DNA from: Ursus arctos
Lineage: Eukaryota; Chordata; Mammalia; Carnivora; Ursidae
DNA: 64,000 nucleotides
Assembly: GCF_023065955.2 (NCBI RefSeq)
Contig: NW_026622797.1
Span: 56,107,689-56,171,688, forward strand
Reading direction: 5' to 3'
Shown here piece after piece: positions 52,970 to 64,000 of this stretch; within the stretch, counting starts at the first letter, position 1; each line of letters begins with the position of its first letter. The translations under genes and the position numbers were made by a program. The notes under the pieces are model-generated. The model was not told where the DNA came from, did no database searches, and was given only the letters and a program-made list of their open reading frames with translations.

Positions 52970-54547
52970 TCAGATACTTTTGGTCACAGTGGCAGAATGG
53001 AATCACTGTGTAGTAAAAGCTTAAATCATAGGTTCACATATTGCTTTAGTAAGCAAGCAACAACCATTAGGAAAGCAGAGGCTAATTTCAGATAATAAAC
53101 CATCTCTTAGGACACTTTTAGTATAGTGGCGGGAGACTCAAGTTCTACCTGAGACAGTATAAATTAATTAGTAATAACATTTATAAAAATAACATTAGAA
53201 GGAAGAAAAAAGCTCTCTAGTTTATAAACTACTTGTATAGTTTTTCACATTCTTGTTAGTTACTTCAGTTTTAGAAGAAATGAGTTAACATGTTCAGATC
53301 AGTTTCTTAACAAGCTTTATGTAAAGTTTCATTTTTCATGTGTATGAAAGCTCCTAAATTTTGTCTATCTTGCCATTTTAAAAAGTTATGTTTTATAAAA
53401 ATACATTTCAATTACCTACATTCCTTGAGATATGGGGTTTTAGTCCAGGTTTGTTTTAAAATAAGGTAGTAAATTTTTTCCTTTTGTATAAACAAATGTC
53501 TCCGATCACTATAGTTAGTCTCAATGAGAAGAATCAGAGTAAGAATAAATAAATTGTCACAAATTTATTTTTACATATATATGAGTATTTCATAAATATA
53601 TTACAAACATGGCTGGAGTTGCCTGCTCATGGTATTAATAAGAGAATGGGATCCAAGAATTATATTTTACTTTTGATTATTATAAATTTTAATTAATTTA
53701 GATTATAAAATAAAATCCTAACAATTTAAAAATCAAGTCTTACAGATTTACCACATTGTTTACCTTAAACACACTATTTATAGTCTTAATGTTGAAATGA
53801 ATACATATCGGCATATGTGATTTTTTTATAAAAGCATACTAAATTAATGGATATATGTAATATATTACAATACACTTTTAATCATTTTGAATCTATAATC
53901 AAGGAAGCATTGGCTACCAGTTACTTAATTTTGAATAGGGTTTGAGTAAAATGGAATGAAGCAAAGATGGACTGCATTTGCTGACTTGTCTTATAGTCAT
54001 ATCTTTAATGTAGTCACTGATGCAATAACCTAACACATCTTTAGACGGAAAGAGAACTACAACCAATCATTCATGTTAACATTGAAGAGAAACGGTATCA
54101 GAACTGGAATATATCAAAACAGCCCACCTTACACTGCAGTTCATCTTACTCTTATAATTTCAAACAAGCAAACAAAATTTTAAAAAGCAGACAGACTTGG
54201 ACATGACAGCCAACTCCAGCTCCAGACTCTGCCTACCACTCTGTGAGGAAAAAAAACAAAAAAACAAAACAAAACAGGAAAGTACCTTTCTGATGTAGTT
54301 GCTCCTAGGCCCTGCCAGACACACACTCCAACACTGTAATACTAAAATATTCCCAAGATGGTCAGCAGCAGCTTTGGCTGCCCATTCTACTTTTTTTTTT
54401 TTTTTTAACACCACCACCAATAAAGTCAAACAAAACTGGGAAAGAAAAGAACAGTGGAGACATTTGACAAAAATGGCCCAATTACCACAAGTTCATATCT
54501 TACCCAAGGACTTAAAGCGAGTACCTCCTAGGCTTGTGAATCAGAGC

Positions 54548-54584
54548 CTGGTTAGGGGCTGACTGTCATGTACTCAAGGTAACG
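54548..54584 (-). promoter_or_regulatory. Candidate editing complementary sequence (ECS) for the Q/R site
   Basis: On the plus strand this block reads like the exon sense strand, so the transcript here is complementary to the exon/intron border 56816-56778. Shared blocks in order are CTGGTT, GG-G-TG, TCATG, CAAGGTA and ACG, broken by small bulges and mostly transition differences, several of which would still form G-U pairs. The editing triplet falls between the CATG and CAAGGTA blocks, flanked by mismatches. GluK2 Q/R editing is known to need a distant intronic ECS, reported about 1.9 kb downstream in rodents. Here the spacing is about 2.2 kb, or about 2.0 kb without the carnivoran SINE at 55285-55499. 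The assignment is inferred from pairing and position. Confidence 0.75.
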
Positions 54585-55284
54585 TCATGTCCAGCACTAT
54601 ATCCCACTAATTCCTGGGGAGCTGGGCATCAGCCAGTTTAGTATGGGTTCCTCTTTCATGTATCCACCAGCCGTGAAGTAGTTATGTGGCAAAGCAAATG
54701 TATATTTGAATTTTTCATTGCTTGGATTACTTGTCATCAATTTTAGAGATATCAAATATTATCTCATTTCTAATCGCTAGATGTATAGATATCAAGTTAA
54801 TCTTATCAGTACACAAATCTCGAAAAACTCCAAATATTTTAGAAAATGTAAGTGAAAAAAAGAATTTTATTTTTCAGAGTGGTAGCAAACATAATTTTTA
54901 AAAAATCTTTGTTATGTTTGGGTGTTTATTATCAGGATAATTTACTCTGGACTATTAAGGTTAGTTATTGGCATGTGACTAGCAGTTTGCCTGGGTGAAC
55001 TGTATTACCCAGTACTGCTTGTAAGAGATGTCTGTCTCCTATGACAGGCTTTTATTCACTTCTAGTATTTCATAAGAACTCCAGTATTGTCTTCCAAGTG
55101 TTGGGTAAGCCTAAGGAAAAAAAAAAACATTGGACCTAAAATGTAGGAAAGGGAAAATATTGACTATTCATTTTATTTAGAAATAGATGCCACAAACTTG
55201 GATTAGTTCATGTAAGAGTTCTCTGAATTCTCAAGTTTTAGGTTTAAATATCTATAAAGCTATATATATGGATGCTCAAATTTT

Positions 55285-55499
55285 AATTTTTTAAATTCTT
55301 TTAAAGATTTATTTATTTATTTGAGAGAGCGCGCGTGTACAGGTGCATGAGTGGGGGAAGGGGTAAGAGGAGAGGCAGAGAAGAAGACTTCCTGCTGAGC
55401 GCAGAACCCACGCAGGGCTGGATCTCACCACGCTGAGATCATGACCTGAGCAGAAATCAAGAGTCCAACGCTTAACTGACTGAGCCACCCAGGCGCCCC
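55285..55499 (-). mobile_element. CAN-SINE inside the Q/R-editing intron
   Basis: Reverse orientation on the plus strand, so it is in sense with the GRIK2 transcript. Landmarks are 'aaagatttatttatttattt', 'ctcaccacgctgagatcatg', 'caacgcttaactgactgagc' and 'cacccaggcgcccc'. Target-site duplication gatgctcaaatttt / gatgctcctatttt. It lies between the edited codon and the candidate ECS. Confidence 0.95.
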
Positions 55500-58424
<2,925 letters not shown>

Positions 58425-58600
58425 GCGTGATCTAGCTGTATCACCCAGCTCCACGCCCTTGACAAATTGCATAACCTCCCTGTACGGTTTCCTTATCTGA
58501 AAAAGAAAGACAGTAGTAAGACCTAACTTTTCTAGGTGTTGGAAGGACTGTACAAGTTACTAGCGCTGGCAGACAGCAATCATTCAGTAGTTTGACACAA
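58425..58600 (+). repeat. MIR SINE fossil
   Basis: 'gagagagcgtgatctagctg', 'cccttgacaaattgcataac', 'ctccctgtacggtttcctta' and 'tctgaaaaagaaagacagta' follow the MIR tRNA-side and core order. Confidence 0.6.
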
Positions 58601-58959
58601 CGGTATTAGTGAATATTGTTAAATGTTGTGACTTTGCCTGTAGTTATATACTCATACTCCTATTTTTATTTCTTAATAATTAAACCATTCTTTCCCTACT
58701 CCTGCACGTGTATTAGCATAAACACAGAGCTGGTCTCTAAAAGCTGGATTTAGTTTTCTCACATGGCAAATCATAGAAACAGAGTGAGAACACATAATTT
58801 GACTGACTGACATCCCTAGCTTTCACATAGAATTCCATGAGCCACTGAGTTTTATACAGGTGCTTCAAGGGATTCCATGAAAGGACAGATGAGAGATGTG
58901 GTGGTAGCAATTGGAGAAGTGGAAATATAAATATGTAACATTCTGTCCTCCCATTCCAA

Positions 58960-58978
58960 ATATATATATATATATATT
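58960..58978 (+). repeat. (TA)n microsatellite
   Basis: Short TA run just before a GGAA-rich tract. Confidence 0.9.
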
Positions 58979-58986
58979 AATTCTGA

Positions 58987-59045
58987 GAAGGAAAGGAAGG
59001 AAGGAAGATGGGAAGGAAGGGAAGAGGAAAAGCAGGAAGGAGAAA
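58987..59045 (+). repeat. GGAA-rich simple repeat
   Basis: Interrupted (GGAA)n sequence. Open frames on both strands here are low-complexity artefacts. Confidence 0.88.
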
Positions 59046-59416
59046 ATAAAAGGAGTTAGAGAGGAGGAATCTGGAAATGATGGCGCTGATTTCAAAGGAC
59101 TAACACTTCAGTGAGGGAGTCTCACATAGTTTATTTGAAAGAGAGGAAAAAAATGTACAGTAAACTAATACTTAAATTTGAATTCTGTGCACTTCTCACA
59201 TCCTCCACTTCCTTCCTCTGCTTTTTCCTTTACGATGGACAAAATCTTCAAAAGATACAAATCTAGCCAAGAAAAATGCTGTCTAACTTGAATTTACAAT
59301 TTGTTTTTCACAGTGACCCCTAGGAAGCTTTTCCTCAGTCTCCATTTGATTCATTAGCATATCCTAATAGTGGATCCTAATATAAATCACTCCTTTCCTC
59401 CTTAAATCCCTACCCC

Positions 59417-59419
<3 letters not shown>

Positions 59420-59457
<38 letters not shown>
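59420..59457 (+). repeat. (CA)n microsatellite
   Basis: About 19 uninterrupted CA units. Confidence 0.97.
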
Positions 59458-59459
<2 letters not shown>

Positions 59460-60415
59460 ATACTCCCTCCTTCCCTCACTCCCTGGCCTTGCACTTCTTA
59501 GTCTGTGATCAGCTTTATCTCCTTCACATTTAAGTAACACAGCTCTGATTCTAGTTTCATTCTCTATTATTTTCTAAACTAAATTACCTCTCACCTCTAA
59601 GAGTAACTGCCATGCTCAACTCTATGCTCTCTATTTCCAATAGGTCTTGTTTCAATATCTGTCCCTACCTTCCAATATCTGTAGATTCAATTTTAAAAAT
59701 TCTATTGGCCCCATAATATTTTTTCTGCTCATAAGTTACATTTCAGTCCCCTTAAGTCTATATATTTAACCCTAATCACTCTCTTGACCTTTTGTGAATT
59801 CCCAATGGCCTGAAAGTAGACTTTTCAATATTAATACGCCCAATGTGAATGTGCGATCTTTCTCCTAATGTTGCCCTCTTAGTGCGTTTTCCGTCTCTGT
59901 CAATAGCATCACCTGCCAGCATCCGTCAGTTAACAAACTGCAGTGGTCCTGTCAAGAGCCCTTAACTCACTTAGGCGTCACAGTTTTTAAGTCAACTTCA
60001 GTTCTTTACATTCCTTTGCCCCACAACTCTGACCTCCAAACATTTGTCAAATTACATCAGGCTGCCTCCAGAACATCCCTTTCATTTCTTGCCTCCCTTT
60101 TCCCTGTTCATTTCCACTGGCATTAAGTCTAGTTCAGATCCTCATATCCTATAGCAGTCATCTCCTAACTGGTCTTTCCACTTCTTATTCTAAACTTATC
60201 ATCTCGACATACTGCTTCCCAGTTAATTTTCATGTAGAATAATTCCCATTATGCCACATCTCTATTAAAAACAAATCTTCAGTCATGCCCAGTCTATAGA
60301 CAAATTATCTAGACTTTTAAGCATGGAATTCAAGATCCTCTACAAATACTCCGAATACCTCTCTGTGATTATGTTCCATTATTTTTCTCCTAAGCCTTGG
60401 GCTACTGGCCACTTT

Positions 60416-60444
60416 ACAAACAAACAAACAAACAAACAAACAAA
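60416..60444 (+). repeat. (AAAC)n microsatellite
   Basis: About seven CAAA units in a row. Confidence 0.95.
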
Positions 60445-60600
60445 GTCCTACATTGATTTTTAACCATTTCTTTGCTCATATTGTCCTTCAGCCTATAATT
60501 CCCTCCTCTCTACTCCAAAGATATTTAAATCCTATACGCACCCCTCAATTCCAGCACAGGACCACCATCTAGCTGCAGTTTTCTTAATTCTTTCATGGAG

Positions 60601-60920
60601 GCTGTCTATCTAAGGTAGAGACTGGTGACTATCCCTAGGATTCAGTGTCCTGCCTTGGTTTTAGTAGAATATTGCTGTCCAGCTAATAAAACTATCCTCT
60701 TATTTTCCCTCGAATGCAACTAAATTTGAGCCACTGGAATTTGAGCAGAAGTAATGTGTAAAATGTCTCAAAATTCTCCATAAGGATATTTGCCTTGGAC
60801 TTTCTTTTCCCTCTCCATCTTTTAGGAGATGGCGATGGCTAGAGATGTATTAGAAGCCCTATGTTGAGAATGACAGAGGTGTTGCACCAGGCTTGGACTG
60901 TACTCCTCTGTACTGTGAAG
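60601..60920 (+). repeat. Unassigned ancient repeat-like block
   Basis: 'gagccactggaatttgagca' and 'gaagtaatgtgtaaaatgtc' resemble a common mammalian repeat phrase, but I cannot name the family. Confidence 0.3.
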
Positions 60921-60952
60921 TAAGAGAGTGACATGTTTTCTGATTCAAAGCA

Positions 60953-60982
60953 CTGGTTTTGGTTTGGTTTGGTTTGGTTTGG
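60953..60982 (+). repeat. (GGTTT)n microsatellite
   Basis: Five or six tandem GGTTT units. Confidence 0.93.
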
Positions 60983-61124
60983 CTTTTTGGCTATCTTTGT
61001 TAACGAAGCTTAACCAGTATTTGAATGACTTAAGTTACTTTTTCTTTTCTTCATGTCTATAGCACTAAGAGCTTCAAGTCATACTTACCGTAGCCTGGCT
61101 TCTTCACTACAAATTAGTGCATGT

Positions 61125-61260
61125 ATATCTCCCTTCTTCTATTAGATTGTAAATGAATTCACCCAAATACAGTTTCTGATTTATCTTGTGTATCTTATGA
61201 TATCTAGCACAAGATTTTAAACCTTGTTGGCATATAAAGCATTTTGAATTATTCTGATGC
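61125..61260 (+). repeat. L2 LINE 3'-end fossil
   Basis: 'attagattgtaaatgaattc', 'atgatatctagcacaagatt' and 'ttgttggcatataaagcatt' match the L2 3' end order (actgtgagctcc..tagcacagtgcctggcacata). Confidence 0.45.
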
Positions 61261-61299
61261 TCCTTCTACTCCTCTCTTTCTTTTTCCATTTCTGGTCAT

Positions 61300-62400
61300 A
61301 CATATGAAATGATAATCTTATTCCTCTTTAACCCTAAGCTTCCATCCCTGTAAAAATCTTGTTTTTGAACCCATTTCACTTTTAAAATACCATCCTTTAA
61401 TTATTTTGCATGTTCTAGTAACTTATTATTAAACACCAGCCTTATGATTACCTTCCATTTAATTTCTGTGACATGCACTCCTGCTTCTATACCCTATGCC
61501 CCACTAACAGGAGATTATTTTTGGCTGTCTTAGCTCTCAGATCTTTACTCCTTTTTTGATAACCTAGCACACTCATGGCTTTAGCCTCTGTGCTGATAAT
61601 TTCAAAACCCTCTCAATTTATAGCCATCAATTCTTACTCAAAGTCTTTCCATCCATTTTTGTATATTCCTACTTAGGCAGCTCACCATTACCTCATACTT
61701 CAAAGACTTTAACACTGAACCCAAGAAGTTCTCCCATACTAGCTCTCCTTCCCAATGTCTCCATTTCTAAAATAACTTCTCTGAGTTCTTGAGGCTTAAA
61801 TTTTATTTCCACTTTCTCTTAATCTCTTTCCTTAAATACAAACAAATATGATATGTGTAAGCCATAACAACTTTTGTTTGATAATGCCTCTTTGCTTTAT
61901 CCCGTCAACCTCCAGGGCACTTTCATTTCAGTTCTGAATCATGGGTTTTCAAAATTAATTCCTACTTGGTTCCCCTTGTTTCTATATTGTCTTGAAAACT
62001 ATCTTCATTTTTAGGTTTGCACCATGCAACTCCCCTTCTCTAGAACCAATCAATTTCTCTTATCTGTTGAATTGGTTTAACATTCTATGCTTCTGGATTT
62101 CCAGATTCTATATGATACGACTCAATATTTTTAATCTTTTTCAGAATGTTACATAGACTGGCCAACAGTTTCATTATGTCTTTGCTTATGCTGTTCTTAA
62201 GTGAGAAGTCATCTTCTCTTCAATTGTTTCACCCAGCTAGCTACTATCCTACACCTTTCTAAAATTCCATACTGTTTACTTTTTCCCTGAAGCTTGCTTG
62301 TCTCAAATCTCTATGTAGGATCTACTGCTCTGGGCTCTAATTGATATTTTATGTACCCATTTTGTATTCCCAAAGTTTTACGAGGTCCTTGCGAGATGGA
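61300..62400 (+). repeat. L2/CR1-type LINE remnant with decayed catalytic box
   Basis: At 61589-61606 the frame reads Cys-Ala-Asp-Asn-Phe-Lys, at the place where L2-type elements have Tyr-Ala-Asp-Asp-Ser-Gln. The C/T-rich context is 'catggctttagcctctgtgc' before and 'ctcaatttatagccatcaat' after, and it agrees with that region. No coding capacity remains. Confidence 0.45.
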
Positions 62401-63099
62401 ATTTTTATTATCATTATTATTATCAATATTAATATATTTGTATTACTTCAGTTGCCTAAAAATAGCATAATAAAATGACTACAGGTTCGGAGACTAGAGG
62501 ACGTAAGCTCCAGCCACAGGTATGTTTTGTGGTTGGTGACAGACTGCTAATCTAATTCTGGAATTTTTTTGTCACTTTCCGCTTCAGCCATGCTGAATTG
62601 TTCACTATTACTTAAAAGAGCTACAAAATTTGTCAGCATAGTGATCAGGCCAGGTCAGTGCTAATACAGGTTAGCATGGAACCACCGCTATGCTGAGGAC
62701 TTACCTGAGAAGCAGAGCATAGGAGTAGGTGTTATAACCAACTCCAGCAGAAAAGCACATAGCTGGAAATGCAAGAGTATTTCTAGAAATTGGATCTAAA
62801 TGGACTGAGAGTCACAAGGGTAGCTCTACTTCTAGAAGAAGTTACTATTAGTTTAACTCAGGAATGCCCTGAAGAGAACTAGCCGTAAGAGCTGTCATAC
62901 TTGGATAGAAAAGTAGATTAAAGTCCAGAAGGAGAAAGGATAGAGTATGCACATTCTGCTAAAATTATGCCGTTTTGATGGCATCACTTGTGGGAGCAGA
63001 CATTAAAGTGGGAACTTCTCAAGCCTTTAAAAAGGAGGGTTGCCTTGTACTAAAGGAAGATTTTAACACAAGGCATGAAAAGACCAGCTGAGGTACTCC
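62401..63099. other. Intron, nothing recognised
   Basis: A short (ATT)n-like patch occurs at 62406-62440. The rest is apparently single-copy. Confidence 0.5.
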
Positions 63100-63240
63100 A
63101 GGTAAGGCAAGCAATATTGTTATTATTTAAAACTGAGATTGAGTGAGATTCAGACGACTTAGGGATTTGCTCAAGTGCATAGAAGGCTGGAGCCAGGTGT
63201 GCAATGAGGTGTCCTGCAGCAAGTCCCTGCTCTCTTATTG
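63100..63240 (-). repeat. MIR-like SINE fossil
   Basis: The plus strand reads 'ttattatttaaaactgagat', 'gagattcagacgacttaggg', 'atttgctcaagtgcatagaa' and 'ggctggagccaggtgtgcaa', the MIR reverse complement in decayed form. Confidence 0.52.
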
Positions 63241-63283
63241 CTACCCATCCCAGTCCGCGTGCAGTCTTTATTATCATCTTCCA

Positions 63284-63398
63284 TAAAAAAAGAAAGAAGA
63301 AAGAAGAAAGGAAAGAAAGAAAGAAAGAAAGAAAGGAAGGAAGGAAGGAAAGAAGGAAGGAAGGGAGAAAGAAAGAAAGAAAGAAAGAGAAAGAAAAG
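63284..63398 (+). repeat. Compound (GAAA)n/(GGAA)n microsatellite
   Basis: About 115 bp of nearly pure purine: AAGAAAGG, GAAA and GGAA units. The Lys/Glu/Arg-rich open frame over it is an artefact. Confidence 0.95.
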
Positions 63399-64000
63399 GG
63401 AATTTCTATGATCTAATTCAGTTCCCAGTGATAGAATAATCTTATTTCTAATTTGCCTGCTCTCTGGTCAATGAGGAATTGCTTCTCGTGCAGAATAAAA
63501 AAGACTTTCTGTTTTACCACTTTTGTTTTTAGCATACTTATACTCTGCGCTCCATAGAATTAAATTTTGTGCACTGAAAGCATTCAAAAATTTAGGTTTG
63601 GTCATCAAAATTAGATTTTGATGTCATCGGAGCACAAAGAAATAGTCACAAATGTTCAACAAAAGATCATGTTTTGGTTAAAAATACATTAACTGCCATC
63701 TGATTTCTAGTCAGGAATATTGCAAAATTAATGTTATTTTCTATTTACCACCATACCAAGCCTAGTAATATAAACTTTTAAATGTCAAAATTAAGTAATA
63801 TATGCATATATACATAATCCTTAAAGGATGTTCATATTTATCTGAATTGTGAACTATTTTTACACTACTATCTTTGCCCTATATTTTGCCATTGCCACTT
63901 CAATTCTAACTATTTTGCACATGGAATATAATATTGCTTCTCTTAACACTGTCAGAAAAAGTTATCTCTTTGAATCATGAAAAAAAGTCGAAAAAGAAAG
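63399..64000. other. Intron, nothing recognised
   Basis: AT-rich sequence to the window end. No exon, gene or named repeat is seen. Confidence 0.5.

Larger units (their letters stand above)
59170..60600 (+). repeat. L2/CR1-type ancient LINE remnant
   Basis: C/T-rich plus strand with the L2-like order: 'ctctgtcaatagcatcacct', 'tagcagtcatctcctaactg', 'gtctttccacttcttattct', 'ggaattcaagatcctctaca' and 'tgtccttcagcctataattc'. No intact coding. Two simple repeats lie inside it. Confidence 0.48.

Noticed and set aside
54160..54562. Open frames on both strands beside the candidate ECS
   Set aside because: They overlap each other on opposite strands, run through a poly-T/poly-A tract and show no domain. 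The pairing with the exon explains the conserved-looking part better.

Overview
This window is nuclear DNA from a carnivoran mammal. It carries about twenty tRNA-Lys-derived CAN-SINEs, which open with GGGGCGCCTGGGTGGCTCAG-type heads and end in A-rich AATAAATAAATAAAATCTT tails, and these elements are confined to Carnivora. Several copies contain the 'cttcttcctctcccactccccctgcttgtgttccctctc' type of body in pieces, a form I associate with arctoid caniforms (bears, giant panda, seals, mustelids) more than with dog. The species is not determinable from the sequence alone.

The only protein-coding gene I can support is GRIK2 (kainate receptor subunit GluK2/GluR6), on the minus strand, seen as two adjacent exons. 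The first in gene order, 56903 to 56785 (119 bp), codes the M1-M2 linker and the M2 pore loop, including the Q/R RNA-editing codon (CAG, edited A at 56790). The second, 52914 to 52697 (218 bp), codes M3 with the SYTANLAAF gate motif and the start of the S2 ligand-binding half. Both have canonical AG/GT borders and compatible phases. Everything else is intron: about 52.7 kb downstream of the 218-bp exon, 3,870 bp between the exons, and about 7.1 kb upstream of the 119-bp exon.

The best regulatory find is a 37-nt block at 54548-54584 in the intron between the exons. Read as reverse complement it matches the exon/intron border around the Q/R codon (56778-56816), so the pre-mRNA could fold into the long-range duplex that ADAR2 needs. 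I propose it is the editing complementary sequence (ECS). A carnivoran SINE (55285-55499) sits between the editing site and the ECS.

Layout: 1-39.3 kb is intron dense in SINEs (19 copies), with two L1 ORF2 remnants (25.5-27.1 kb and 31.5-33.9 kb), L2-type LINE remnants, a solo MLT1-type LTR (13.5 kb) and a 39-bp minisatellite (22.15 kb). From 39.3 to 64 kb there is only one SINE; this part holds MIR, L2 and MER5 fossils, a direct duplication of about 280 bp (45.7 and 47.2 kb), the exons and several microsatellites. I see no prokaryotic-type system, CRISPR array, functional RNA gene or intact mobile element coding region. Nearly all short open reading frames are chance or antisense to repeats.
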